Source: Chloracidobacterium sp. (lineage in GTDB: Bacteria; Acidobacteriota; Blastocatellia; Pyrinomonadales; Pyrinomonadaceae). Taken from it: a stretch of 64,000 nucleotides of DNA. This document shows, piece by piece, positions 45,159-54,034 of the stretch (its first letter is position 1; each line of letters begins with the position of its first letter). The translations under genes were made by a program, and so were the position numbers. The notes beneath the pieces were generated by a model. The model was not told the DNA's origin and searched no databases. It saw only the letters and a list, made by a program, of their open reading frames with translations. Where the stretch lies: contig JADJTD010000001.1 in the NCBI GenBank assembly GCA_016711345.1, positions 62,001-126,000 of the forward strand, written 5' to 3'.

Positions 45159-46553
45159 TTAGTCGTCCGAAATGCTGGAACCCGACTCGTCTAAATCGTA
45201 CTTCTGTATCCGATATATAAGGGCGCTTCGAGTAATACCTAAATATTTTGATGTTTGTGACTGATTTCCGTCATGCCTGAGAAGCGAGCTACGTATAATT
45301 TCCCGTTCTAGGGCTTCTAGATTTATCGGCTCGAAAGGCAGGTCAAACCACAACTCCCCTTTTGTTGAAAAAGGGTTTTTCACGCTTTCGGGGACGTCGT
45401 TGAGAGTTAGAGTATCGCCGTCGGAAAGTACCACCATTCTTTCGACCAGATTCTCAAGCTCGCGAACATTTCCCATCCAAGGGTAATCGAAAAATACCTT
45501 GAAAACGTCGCGCGCAATCTTTGGCGGCCTCATACCATGTTTCGAGGCGGATCGCGTGACAAAATGTTCGGTCAAGACCGGTAGATCCTCGCGGCGTTCA
45601 CGCAGCGGCGGAATCGTGATCGGAACTACCGCGAGCCGGTAGTAAAGATCCTCGCGGAAAGCGTTTTCTTTTATAAGATCGGGCAGGTTTTCGTTGGTGG
45701 CAGCAATTATTCGAGCATCTATCTTTCGCGGGGTATTTTCGCCCAGGCGTGTCACTTCCTGCTCCTGTAGAACCCTCAAAAGCCTTGTTTGCGACTGGAG
45801 AGGCATCGCGCTTATCTCATCAAGGAATAAGGTGCCGCCGTTAGCTTCCTCAAATTTACCCTTCGATTCTCCAACCGCACCGGTGAAAGCTCCCTTTTTA
45901 TATCCGAATAGCTCAGCTTCGATTAGTGTTTCCGGTATGGCGGCACAGTTGATGGCAATAAACCGATTACTTTTGCGCGTGCCGGAAAAGTGTATACCTT
46001 TCGCGATCAATTCCTTTCCGGTCCCCGACTCGCCTTCGATCAAAACCGTTACGCTTGTCTTTGACACCCGCTCAACCAGATCAAAAACTTGAAGCATCCT
46101 GTCAGATGTTCCGATAACGTTCTCGATCCGAAAGTCTTCGTGGATCTGACGTCTCAGCCGTCTATTTTCCGCTAAGGCTCGGCCGTATTTTAATGCTTTC
46201 TCGACTGTAAGCAGAATTTCCTGACGGTTAAAGGGCTTGGTAATAAAATCAAAAGCCCCACCGCGCATAGCTTCGACCGCTGTATCGACATCTCCGAACG
46301 CGGTAATAACAATGATGGGCACTTCGCTGTTGATCGCCGTCGCCTGCTGAACCAATTGCGACCCTGTTATTTTCGGCATTCGCCAATCGGTTATCACGCA
46401 GTCAAAGTCTTCTGCGGAATACGACTTCAACGCTTCCCTGCCGTCACTCTCGCTTACGACAGAATGCCCGGCCTCCGAAAGCTGGAATTCAAGGACACGG
46501 CGCAGCGAATCATCATCATCGACTAGCAAAATTTTGGCGTTCGCTTCTTTCAT
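45159..46553 (-). CDS. Sigma-54-dependent response regulator, NtrC family
   Basis: The product has 464 residues: receiver domain with Asp56 (VITDWRMP), AAA+ domain with Walker A GESGTGKELIAKG, the sigma-54 contact loop GAFTGA, FLDEIS (Walker B), and a C-terminal Fis-type helix-turn-helix (GNQSQTSKYLGITRSAL). It activates -24/-12 promoters. It is co-transcribed with the kinase and the DUF4198 genes. The only strong -24/-12 promoter seen in the window is at 13836. Confidence 0.95.
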   Translation of the reverse strand: MKEANAKILLVDDDDSLRRVLEFQLSEAGHSVVSESDGREALKSYSAEDFDCVITDWRMPKITGSQLVQQATAINSEVPIIVITAFGDVDTAVEAMRGGAFDFITKPFNRQEILLTVEKALKYGRALAENRRLRRQIHEDFRIENVIGTSDRMLQVFDLVERVSKTSVTVLIEGESGTGKELIAKGIHFSGTRKSNRFIAINCAAIPETLIEAELFGYKKGAFTGAVGESKGKFEEANGGTLFLDEISAMPLQSQTRLLRVLQEQEVTRLGENTPRKIDARIIAATNENLPDLIKENAFREDLYYRLAVVPITIPPLRERREDLPVLTEHFVTRSASKHGMRPPKIARDVFKVFFDYPWMGNVRELENLVERMVVLSDGDTLTLNDVPESVKNPFSTKGELWFDLPFEPINLEALEREIIRSSLLRHDGNQSQTSKYLGITRSALIYRIQKYDLDESGSSISDD

Positions 46554-46560
46554 TTTTTGA

Positions 46561-47367
46561 TCATTTCATCTCAAAAGTAAGCGTTGTCCATTTTGATTCG
46601 TAGTTTAGGTTTGGATCGTCGAGTTTGCTCATGTTGATAAACTTGACATACCACTTCCCTGAACCGTCCAGTTTCAACTTCACAATGCCCTTCGCGTCGC
46701 TTCTGAGTTCTGGTGACGTTTTGATTTTATCGCTTTCCTCGCGACCAGCGAGAACGACTTGGTCAGCGAGCGGCTTCCCGTCCTTCAAGCACAGGACCTC
46801 CATCGTGTCACCCTTTTTAAGCTTGTAAGGATTCTGCTGAGGGACGAGTTCGACGGGATAGCCAAGAATAGCTTTGTAATCATCAGTCTGAGCTTTGCCA
46901 ACCTGCAAAATCGCCTTGACATGCTTTGCGTAACGCTCTTTTGCATCCTTTTCGAGTTCTCCCGTCTTGCGGCGTTCTTCCAGAGTGTCGGGTAGACCGT
47001 CTTCACGGAGATACTCGTTGAATTCTGCCGCTTTTAGAGCGATTTCGCGGGACTTAGTTGAAAGCCCGACGACATAGGTTCCCGCCGCTCCGGTTGTCAG
47101 GTTCAGAAACGCGGTCGTCTCGTCTTTGGTAATGTCGGCTTCCTTCGGATGCACACGATTTCCACCTGAAACGACGCTCACGTCGTTTAGCCGGGCGAAC
47201 GTAACCGCTCCCTCGCTTGCTAGAAACGTTCCGTTCATCACCTTGACGGTAAAGTTCGAGTTAGGCTTCAGGAAATAGCTATCTGTTTTAAGAAACAGAT
47301 CGTGTGCAAAGATCGACGCGACCAGCGACAGCGATAAAATAGATGCAAAGATTGTTTGTTTTTTCAT
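46561..47367 (-). CDS. DUF4198 exported protein (paralogue 1)
   Basis: The ATG at 47367 follows AGGAAATCAAA and gives 268 residues. A signal peptide ends at FAHDLFLK, the mature-end motif of DUF4198 proteins linked to nickel/cobalt or other metal uptake and periplasmic metal handling. It is clearly paralogous to the next gene upstream throughout (NGTFLASEGAVTFARLNDVSV). The metal is not known. Confidence 0.85.
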   Translation of the reverse strand: MKKQTIFASILSLSLVASIFAHDLFLKTDSYFLKPNSNFTVKVMNGTFLASEGAVTFARLNDVSVVSGGNRVHPKEADITKDETTAFLNLTTGAAGTYVVGLSTKSREIALKAAEFNEYLREDGLPDTLEERRKTGELEKDAKERYAKHVKAILQVGKAQTDDYKAILGYPVELVPQQNPYKLKKGDTMEVLCLKDGKPLADQVVLAGREESDKIKTSPELRSDAKGIVKLKLDGSGKWYVKFINMSKLDDPNLNYESKWTTLTFEMK

Positions 47368-47380
47368 TTTGATTTCCTCT

Positions 47381-48190
47381 CTACTTGATTTCAAAAGTCA
47401 GGGTCGCCCATTTGGATTCGTAATTTAGTTTCGGATCGTCGATCTTTACCATGTTTATAAACTTGGCGTACCACTTGCCGGAGCCGGATAATTTGACTTT
47501 GAGCATGCCGTCCTTGTCGGTACGGGCACTGGTTTCGCCCAGCATTCTGCCCGCTATCTCATAACCGGTTGTAACGATCTGGCCGGCGAGCGGTTTGCCG
47601 TCCTTGAGACACAAAATATCCAGCGCACTTCCTTTCTTTAGCATATAAGGATTTTGCTGAGGCACCATTTCGACGGCATACCCAAGAATGGTCTTGAAAC
47701 TATCGGTTGTTTTATCGCCCACCTGGAAGATCGTTTTGACATATTTCGAATAACGGTAACGTGCGTCCTTACCGAGCTCTCCGTCACGTGTTCGGTTTTC
47801 CAAAATATCGGGAATGCCTTCGGCGGGCAGGTACTCATTGAATTCTTTTGCCGCAAGAGCGTTCTCACGCCAACTGGTAGAGACACCCACTACCTGAGTC
47901 CCGGCCTCAGTCGGCACAAGATTTAGGAAGGCAGTTGTTTCATTTTTAGTAAAATCGGTCTCCACCGGATTCGAACGCTTGCCCGAAGGTGCAATGACGC
48001 TCACATCGGTCAAACGCGCAAATGTAACCGCGCCTTCGCTTTTCTGAAACGTTCCGTTCATAACGCTGATCGTGATTTTCTCGTTAACCTTTACAAAATA
48101 GCTGGTAGGTTTTAAGAAAAGGTCATGAGCAAAAACGGAGAGGGCCGTCAAAACCACGGCCATGGCAAAAAAGGTGATCTTTGTTTTCAT
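47381..48190 (-). CDS. DUF4198 exported protein (paralogue 2)
   Basis: This 269-residue protein has signal peptide ending FAHDLFLKPTSY and the same domain as its neighbour, sharing long blocks such as ILGYxVExVPQQNPYxLKKG and the C-terminal NYESKWxTLTFE. The two form a tandem duplication 14 nt apart. The start overlaps the methyltransferase stop by 4 nt, so the genes are coupled. Confidence 0.85.
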   Translation of the reverse strand: MKTKITFFAMAVVLTALSVFAHDLFLKPTSYFVKVNEKITISVMNGTFQKSEGAVTFARLTDVSVIAPSGKRSNPVETDFTKNETTAFLNLVPTEAGTQVVGVSTSWRENALAAKEFNEYLPAEGIPDILENRTRDGELGKDARYRYSKYVKTIFQVGDKTTDSFKTILGYAVEMVPQQNPYMLKKGSALDILCLKDGKPLAGQIVTTGYEIAGRMLGETSARTDKDGMLKVKLSGSGKWYAKFINMVKIDDPKLNYESKWATLTFEIK

Positions 48191-48867
48191 TTATCCTCCA
48201 GGATGACTTGCCTATTGCATTTGTGCAATCTGATTGTCCCGAACAAGCTGTTGAAATGAGCCGTTTCTTCTATCGAAGCAAACCCGGCCTCTGCCATCAA
48301 CTGCGGCAATAGACCATCGAAACTATCTGCGGTCGTTTCAAAACCGTCCAGAAGCTGGATCAAATACGACGACCCGCGCATTAGCCAACCAGAGGGGAGT
48401 CCCCAGTCCGCGACGTGAAACTCGCCATTTGGCTTGAGCACACGTCTTACTTCGCTTAGTGTTTTCGCCTTATTTTCCCGCGTTAAGTGATGAAAGAAAA
48501 GGCTGGAAGTAACCCGGCTGAACGATTCGTCCTTGTATGGCAACTCAAACGAAATGCCCTCGTCGAACTGAATCTCAAGACGGGCCTTACGCACCTTCGT
48601 TTTTGCGATTTCCAAGATCTTTGCATCACCATCAATTCCGACAACCTGGGCCTGCGGTTGTTTTTCTTTCAGCAAAATAGAAAGCGTCGCAGTGCCGCAA
48701 GCGAGATCGAGGACGCGATGTTCAGCTTCAATCCCGGTTTGTTCTACTAAAGCCCTTTTGAAAATCTCCTCACGCGTGGTCAAACGGACAACCGGGTCGT
48801 AGAAAGGTGTAAGCCAATCAAAACTTAGAGCCGGAATGTAATTTTCTGGTTTCAATATTTTGCTCAC
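48187..48867 (-). CDS. Class I SAM-dependent methyltransferase
   Basis: The GTG start gives 226 residues. Motif I VLDLACGTATLS binds SAM and VVGIDGDAKIL is motif II; VRRVLKPNGEFHVADWG follows in the UbiE/Methyltransf_11 pattern. No Cys motif of arsenite methyltransferases is present. It leads a five-gene run with the DUF4198 pair and the two-component system. Substrate unknown. Confidence 0.85.
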   Translation of the reverse strand: MSKILKPENYIPALSFDWLTPFYDPVVRLTTREEIFKRALVEQTGIEAEHRVLDLACGTATLSILLKEKQPQAQVVGIDGDAKILEIAKTKVRKARLEIQFDEGISFELPYKDESFSRVTSSLFFHHLTRENKAKTLSEVRRVLKPNGEFHVADWGLPSGWLMRGSSYLIQLLDGFETTADSFDGLLPQLMAEAGFASIEETAHFNSLFGTIRLHKCNRQVILEDK

Positions 48868-48897
48868 GGACCTTCTTAGAATTCGTAACCAACTATT

Positions 48898-49053
48898 TCA
48901 AATGACGCCTGTCGGTAAAATCACATAAACAAAAGGCAGAAAAAGTAAAAGCGTTCGGATGACACCGCCAAGAGAGAGGCGATTGACGGCTCTCAACATA
49001 AACAGCAAGAGAAATGGCAGTACGCTGAGCGGTAAAACCAGGTCAACCGTCAA
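48898..49053 (-). CDS. Possible small membrane protein, TTG start
   Basis: A 51-residue frame from TTG 49053 encodes two hydrophobic segments (LPFLLLFMLRAV, IRTLLLFLPFVYVIL). It is in the same frame as the upstream small gene and separated from it by one TAA. No good ribosome site is seen. It could be a separate peptide, or the second half of a longer protein interrupted by the stop. Confidence 0.3.
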   Translation of the reverse strand: MTVDLVLPLSVLPFLLLFMLRAVNRLSLGGVIRTLLLFLPFVYVILPTGVI

Positions 49054-49065
49054 GTTTCTAAAAGC

Positions 49066-49272
49066 TTAGTTCTGACGCCCTTCCTCTCCGTAACCCGCGA
49101 GGCTCTGATATATCTCTTCTTCTGAAAAGGATGGCCTAACTTCTAGCAATACACCTCCTCCGCTGGCCCTCACAAAATTCGGCACGCTTCCTGGAAAGTC
49201 CATAAAGTGGACAGCGAAAACGACCAGAACAGCCGCGAGGAGAGCCAAAACAAAGACATTTCGATTCATCAT
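49066..49272 (-). CDS. Small exported or membrane-anchored protein
   Basis: This 68-residue protein has one N-terminal helix (FVLALLAAVLVVFAVHFM), then a Gly-rich and acidic tail (RPSFSEEEIYQSLAGYGEEG). It lies 25 nt after the P-type ATPase gene. No family recognised; likely an accessory of the copper operon by position. Confidence 0.5.
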   Translation of the reverse strand: MMNRNVFVLALLAAVLVVFAVHFMDFPGSVPNFVRASGGGVLLEVRPSFSEEEIYQSLAGYGEEGRQN

Positions 49273-49297
49273 AGACGGGTCCTGTTAAGAACCAATT

Positions 49298-51829
49298 TCA
49301 AAGTTTTAGATTTCTCAATCGGAGCGCGTTGACTATTACGGACACAGAACTGAGGGTCATTGCCGCGCTGGCGATCATTGGGCTTAGTAGCAAACCGAAA
49401 ACCGGATACAGAACACCCGCCGCGATCGGAACACCGACGAGGTTGTAAATGAATGCGAAGAACAAGTTCTGCCGGATGTTCTTCATTGTCGCTTCGCTCA
49501 GTTTTTTCGCCCGCAGAATTCCCCGCAGATCACCTTTTAAGAGCGTAATATCAGCGCTTTCCATTGCCACGTCGGTTCCGGTCCCCATCGCGATCCCGAC
49601 TTGGGCTTGCGCAAGTGCCGGTGCATCATTCACGCCGTCGCCGGCCATAGCGACGATTTTCCCGCTCGCCTGCAGCTCTTTGATCTTTTCCGCCTTTTGT
49701 TCGGGCAACACGTCAGCGAAGACCTTGTCGATCCCGAGCTTTTTTGCTACGGCGTCGGCCGTAATAGCATTGTCACCGGTCATCATGACGACTTCGATCT
49801 TTTGCCAATGCAATTCACTGATCGCATCCTTCGCAGACTCTTTAATTGTGTCTGCAACGCCGACCAGGCCCGCGGCTTTCCCGTCAACGGCTACAAGCAT
49901 TACTGTTTGCCCTTCGCCTCGAAGCTCATCGGCTTTTCCATCCGCCGGGAAATCAATATTGTTTTCTGTCATCAGCTTCGCATTACCGAGTAACACCTTT
50001 TTTCCGTCGATCGATCCCGTTATCCCTTTACCTGTGATGGATTCAAAATCTTCCACCTTAGCAAGCTCGATAGCTTTCTCTTCGGCGCCTTTGATAATCG
50101 CTTCCGCAAGCGGATGCTCGCTCGATCTCTCAAGACTGGCTGCTAACCGCAAGATCTCGATTTCGCCAGATCCATTCAACGCGACAACCTTTTGAAGCCG
50201 AGGTTTGCCCTCGGTCAAAGTGCCGGTCTTATCAACGACAATCGAATTCACCTTCTCCAGAATTTCCAATGCTTCGGCCTTCTTAACTAACACGCCATGC
50301 CGAGCACCATGTCCGGTCCCAACCATGATCGACATCGGAGTTGCCAAGCCCAGGGCACACGGGCAGGCAATAATTAAAACCGAAACCGCCGCTACCATTG
50401 CGTAAGCAAAACTGCCGAAGATCAGCCAGACGGCGAACGCGACAATCGCAACGACAATCACCGCCGGGACAAAATATGCCGACACGACGTCCACCAGACG
50501 CTGGATCGGAGCCCGTGAACGCTGAGCCTCGCCAACCATTCGAACGATTTGTGCGAGCAGCGTGTCGCTGCCGACCTTTTCCGCTTTCATTACAAAGCCG
50601 CGTCGGCCATTGATTGTTCCGCCGATAACTTTATCGCCGACTGTCTTTTCGACCGGGATCGATTCACCCGTCACCATCGACTCATCAACCGAAGTATCGC
50701 CTTCCAAGATTGAGCCATCGGTCGGAATCTTCTCGTTTGCTTTAACCCTCAAACTAGCGTCGATCTGCACATCCTTAAGTGCGATCTCGGCTTCAGTTCC
50801 GTCGTCAAAAACCACGATAGCAGTTTCAGGTGCGAGTCCGAGGAGTTCCTTGATCGCGCTCGAGGTTTGGCTCCTTGCCCTCAATTCCAGCACCTGTCCG
50901 AGCAGAACAAGCGTCGTGATAACGGCCGCCGCTTCGAAGTATGCGGAGATCAATCCGGTGTGCTCATTTCTCATCGATGCCGGGAACAAATCGGGGAGGA
51001 ACAGAGCAAAAAGACTGAAAAGATATGCGGCCCCCGTGCCGATGGCGATCAGCGTGAACATGTTCGGGCTGACATTCTTGACGGAAGCCCAAGCACGCTG
51101 GAAGAAAGGAAATCCGCCCCAGAGAATAACGGGTGTTGCTAAAGCAAATTGGATCCATAGTGCGATCTTCGGTGAGACGTATTCGTGATAATTCGGCAGC
51201 ATCTCACCCATCGCCAAAGCAAAAACGGGGAGTGTAAGAACGGCCGAGATCCAAAACCTCCGCTTCATATCGACATATTCCGGATCGGGCCCATCGTCGA
51301 GGGTCATCACCTTCGGTTCAAGAGCCATCCCGCATTTAGGACAGCTTCCAGGGCCGATCTGCACGATTTCTGGGTGCATCGGGCATGTATATTCAACGCC
51401 GAGGCTCTCGGCCTCTAGTATTTTTTCTTTTTTCTCGTGGAGAAAGCTCGCCGGATTCTGTTTGAACTTATTCATACAGCCCGTCGAGCAGAAATAATAG
51501 GCTTCGCCTTCAAAATCGTATTTTCCCGCTGACGTTTCGGGCGCGACCGTCATGCCGCACACCGGGTCAACAAAATCCCCGCCCGCTGTCGCCTTCATGT
51601 CGCCGTGCGGGACGGTTTCTTTTTGTTCGCGTCCGATCTCGACATGACCGCTCGCGGGTACGCCTTGTGTTTGGGCAATAAATTTCTGCAAGCAGCCCTT
51701 AGAGCAAAAATAGTAAGTCTTGTCCTCATGATTAAAAGTTCCTGCTGCCGCGATTGGATCGACCGTCATTCCACATATCGGATCAATAAATTCGTCTGCC
51801 GTAGCGATCTGTTTCTCAGTTCCTGTCAT
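49298..51829 (-). CDS. copA: Copper P1B-type ATPase with two YHS domains
   Basis: The ATG at 51829 (after AGGAGG) gives 843 residues. The N-terminus has two YHS/TRASH domains (DPICGMTVDP...YYFCSKGC; DPVCGMTVAP...YYFCSTGC), then a heavy-metal-binding motif YTCPMHPEIV/CPKCGMALEP. The transport core has CPC (IIACPCALGL), the phosphorylated Asp in DKTGTLTEG, TGES and GDGVNDAP. There is no HMA CxxC domain. It exports Cu(I), possibly Ag(I), from cytoplasm. Confidence 0.95.
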   Translation of the reverse strand: MTGTEKQIATADEFIDPICGMTVDPIAAAGTFNHEDKTYYFCSKGCLQKFIAQTQGVPASGHVEIGREQKETVPHGDMKATAGGDFVDPVCGMTVAPETSAGKYDFEGEAYYFCSTGCMNKFKQNPASFLHEKKEKILEAESLGVEYTCPMHPEIVQIGPGSCPKCGMALEPKVMTLDDGPDPEYVDMKRRFWISAVLTLPVFALAMGEMLPNYHEYVSPKIALWIQFALATPVILWGGFPFFQRAWASVKNVSPNMFTLIAIGTGAAYLFSLFALFLPDLFPASMRNEHTGLISAYFEAAAVITTLVLLGQVLELRARSQTSSAIKELLGLAPETAIVVFDDGTEAEIALKDVQIDASLRVKANEKIPTDGSILEGDTSVDESMVTGESIPVEKTVGDKVIGGTINGRRGFVMKAEKVGSDTLLAQIVRMVGEAQRSRAPIQRLVDVVSAYFVPAVIVVAIVAFAVWLIFGSFAYAMVAAVSVLIIACPCALGLATPMSIMVGTGHGARHGVLVKKAEALEILEKVNSIVVDKTGTLTEGKPRLQKVVALNGSGEIEILRLAASLERSSEHPLAEAIIKGAEEKAIELAKVEDFESITGKGITGSIDGKKVLLGNAKLMTENNIDFPADGKADELRGEGQTVMLVAVDGKAAGLVGVADTIKESAKDAISELHWQKIEVVMMTGDNAITADAVAKKLGIDKVFADVLPEQKAEKIKELQASGKIVAMAGDGVNDAPALAQAQVGIAMGTGTDVAMESADITLLKGDLRGILRAKKLSEATMKNIRQNLFFAFIYNLVGVPIAAGVLYPVFGLLLSPMIASAAMTLSSVSVIVNALRLRNLKL

Positions 51830-51867
51830 AGCCCCTCCTGGTGGGAAAAAAACCTTTTCACACTTGC

Positions 51868-52056
51868 TCAATTACCGCTGCAACAGCTTGCTGGGCTACT
51901 GATCGGAGATAAGAATTTCTGTAGACAGCCAGTCGAACAGAAATAATGGGTTTCTCCGTCCTGGTTATAGGTGCCAACGGCGGTTACCGGTGTGACTTGC
52001 ATTCCGCAAACTGGGTCGATGAATGTATCAGCCGTGGTTGTTTTGTTTTCCAACAT
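51868..52056 (-). CDS. YHS-domain protein with CC tail
   Basis: This 62-residue protein starts after AGGAGTG. One YHS domain (DPVCGMQVTP, YFCSTGCLQKF) is followed by PASCCSGN. The domain is almost the same as those at the start of the ATPase that follows by 38 nt, so it likely arose by duplication. Probably a cytoplasmic metal carrier feeding or regulating the ATPase. Confidence 0.85.
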   Translation of the reverse strand: MLENKTTTADTFIDPVCGMQVTPVTAVGTYNQDGETHYFCSTGCLQKFLSPISSPASCCSGN

Positions 52057-52097
52057 ATTTTTATCACTCCTGTCATTAAAAAGTAACGACAGAATAT

Positions 52098-52129
52098 ATT
52101 CTACAACCTGTCAGCAGGGGTCAGGTCAA
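52098..52129 (-). promoter_or_regulatory. MerR-type promoter inside the end of the regulator gene
   Basis: On the minus strand TTGACC and TAGAAT are 20 bp apart, an over-long spacer typical of MerR-activated promoters. The spacer region contains the dyad ACCTGnC-N7-GnCAGGT. The -35 overlaps the last codons and stop of the merR gene. It drives the YHS and ATPase genes. Confidence 0.7.
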
Positions 52130-52549
52130 GCTCTTTTTTTCTGCCTCGCTTACCGACTCGATCAAATGGCAAACTGAATCGCCCGTCGGCATTGAATTCC
52201 TCATTTTTGACCAGTCCTGAAGGGCTTTCTCCATTTTCCGTTGGAGTTTCTGCATCTCTCTTATTTTTCGTTGATTCTCCGCAATGCGTCGGACAATAAT
52301 TTCCCGAACCATCGGACACGGCGTATTCCCTTCTTTCGCCTCTTTCAAAATATCCGCGATCTCGGCGAGCGAAAATCCCAGATTGCCGGCCGCTTTGATA
52401 AAACGCACACGCACGGCATCCGATGTCTGATAGACCTTGTAGTTGTTTTGCGTATTGCGGGCGGGTTTTAGTAGACCTATGCGCGTATAGTGCCTAACCG
52501 TGTAAAGCGATACATCCGCTTGGTTTGCCAGAACTGTTGCAGTCATCAT
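52121..52549 (-). CDS. MerR-family metal-responsive regulator (CueR/ZntR-like)
   Basis: This 142-residue protein has an N-terminal winged helix (VLANQADVSLYTVRHYTRIGLL), dimerisation helix (ENQRKIREMQKLQRKMEKAL), and metal site Cys in NTPCPMV and SVCHLIE. It should bind the dyad in the 20-bp spacer just downstream and activate the copper ATPase operon on metal binding. Confidence 0.9.
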   Translation of the reverse strand: MMTATVLANQADVSLYTVRHYTRIGLLKPARNTQNNYKVYQTSDAVRVRFIKAAGNLGFSLAEIADILKEAKEGNTPCPMVREIIVRRIAENQRKIREMQKLQRKMEKALQDWSKMRNSMPTGDSVCHLIESVSEAEKKSLT

Positions 52550-52568
52550 TAGCTTGATCGACTCCTCA

Positions 52569-53057
52569 TTATTTACGTTCCAACTCGTCGAGTTTATTCT
52601 TCATCCAGTCGATTTCCTTTTGTTGGTCGATCGTTATCGATTTGCACAGATCCTTGACCTCCTGGTCTCGAAGATTCGGGTTATCACACATGAGGATCGC
52701 TCCGGCGTGGTGCGGTATCATCGATTTGAGAAATTGCTTATCTCCAACTACCGTTTGATATCTGATAAAGGCCGTAAACAGAATTAGCAGCAGGACGCTC
52801 ACACCAGCGATGATAAGATTGGCCTTTTTGTTGTTGTACATGGACCACATTACAAAGATCTCGATCACAATCATCGGAGCTGTCATGAGCCCGGCCATGT
52901 AAAGCTGGTTTATGTTTGGATATACGTTGGCGAATGAATCGACCATCATATACATGAACACAAACATTGAGATAAACGACAGAACCGCCATTATCGCTAG
53001 GTTCACGTACATGCTTTTCATGTTTCTCATGCTTTCTGTATGATTCATGTCTTTCAT
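52569..53057 (-). CDS. Membrane-bound DUF305 protein
   Basis: The ATG at 53057 lies 10 nt after AGGAGG; an upstream TTG is too near that site. The product has three helices (about 20-42, 51-75, 80-97), then a C-terminal DUF305 part KSMIPHHAGAILMCDNP. The HH and Met/Cys residues suit copper. It lies 19 nt before merR in the same direction. Confidence 0.82.
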   Translation of the reverse strand: MKDMNHTESMRNMKSMYVNLAIMAVLSFISMFVFMYMMVDSFANVYPNINQLYMAGLMTAPMIVIEIFVMWSMYNNKKANLIIAGVSVLLLILFTAFIRYQTVVGDKQFLKSMIPHHAGAILMCDNPNLRDQEVKDLCKSITIDQQKEIDWMKNKLDELERK

Positions 53058-53154
53058 ATTTCTCAATCCTCCTATTCCAAATTCATACGGTTATTAACTC
53101 AAGACGAAATGTGGAGTATTTCGAGTTCCATTACCACGTGGCCGAAAAAGATGA

Positions 53155-53189
53155 CGTCGGGCACAATAGGCACCACCCGACGCCTTTTT
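53155..53189 (+). terminator. Hairpin terminator, possibly bidirectional
   Basis: CGTCGGG (53155-53161) pairs with CCCGACG (53176-53182), with T5 on the right and, on the minus strand, T5 four bases after the stem. It lies downstream of the leftward gene at 53260-53784, so the minus-strand reading is the relevant one. Confidence 0.6.
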
Positions 53190-53259
53190 GCTCATTGACC
53201 GTATAAACTTCTGGACTCCCTTCTAACATGTCCTTATACAGTGTCGAGCAAAAATTGCA

Positions 53260-53784
53260 TTACGCTTTAGGAGTCGGAGACGCAGCAGGAGCCGGGGCAC
53301 GGCGAGGAGCACTTGAGTGCCAGTGAACGATCCGCCATTTGCCTTCGCGTTTTTCTAAGACTGCCGTACCAAGGCCGCCGCTTTCTACTTTTCTCGTTCC
53401 CATCTCAGCGGCGAGACTGTATTTGAATGTCGCCCACGCGGTCTTGCCATCGACCTTTACTTTCATATCGGAAAAGGAGTATTTCGTATTTTTGAATTCC
53501 TTTAGTTCCGGTGCAAGATGCGTGTTTCGGTAATCGGTCCAGCCGTAATTGGCGTGTCCGCTTTCGAAGACGGTGACATCGTCGCTGTTCGCCCAGATCT
53601 TATCGAGTGCGGCGAGATCGCCTTGTTCGATGGCAAGCGCCTCGCGTGTCATGACGTCCGTCACGGCCTTTACTTCGTCGGTTTGTGCCGAAACAGTCTC
53701 GTTGAGGCTAAAGGCGATAGCTCCCGCACCAATCACGACGGCCAAAGCGGCCATCAACAATCTATTAAAATCTTTTCTCGTCAT
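53260..53784 (-). CDS. Exported SnoaL/DUF4440-like protein
   Basis: This 174-residue protein has a signal-like N-terminus with VVIGAGAIAFSLNETVSAQ. An NTF2-like fold follows: VMTREALAIEQGDLAALDKIW, WTDYRNTHLAPELKEF, KWRIVHWHSSAP. Such domains bind small ligands or are enzymes; no catalytic set is clear. It ends in an Ala/Pro tail. It is isolated from the pump operon by a terminator. Confidence 0.75.
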   Translation of the reverse strand: MTRKDFNRLLMAALAVVIGAGAIAFSLNETVSAQTDEVKAVTDVMTREALAIEQGDLAALDKIWANSDDVTVFESGHANYGWTDYRNTHLAPELKEFKNTKYSFSDMKVKVDGKTAWATFKYSLAAEMGTRKVESGGLGTAVLEKREGKWRIVHWHSSAPRRAPAPAASPTPKA

Positions 53785-53871
53785 AATTTCTTCTCCTCGT
53801 TCTAGGTCTAACAGAAATCCAATGTTTCGCTATGACCATTAACCGTCAAGATACATTCCGATACCGAACAG

Positions 53872-54022
53872 CTATAAAACAATGGCGTCGTAGAATAAAT
53901 GCTGCTGACTCAAGCCGAGCAGCGGACCTCCGGTCAATTCACCATGCTCCCAACAGAGCGAGAAACGCCAGCAAGAAAGGCCTCTGGCCAAGTAATAGGT
54001 AAAAGGTGTTAGTCTGATACAT
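53872..54022 (-). pseudogene. Frameshifted small membrane protein
   Basis: An ATG at 54022 opens MYQTNTFYLLLGQRPFLLAF then stops at Trp. In the +1 frame the same stretch continues EHGELTGGPLLGLSQQHLFY to a stop at 53872. The two halves together look like one two-part membrane protein broken by a single-base shift. It is 13 nt after the third RND pump gene. A sequencing error is possible. Confidence 0.4.
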
Positions 54023-54034
54023 CCATTTTTCCTT

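Noticed and set aside
49449..50195. Long plus-strand frame (248 aa) opposite the copper ATPase.
   Set aside because: Low-complexity Ser/Pro/Ala composition and antisense to a conserved gene; a coding shadow.
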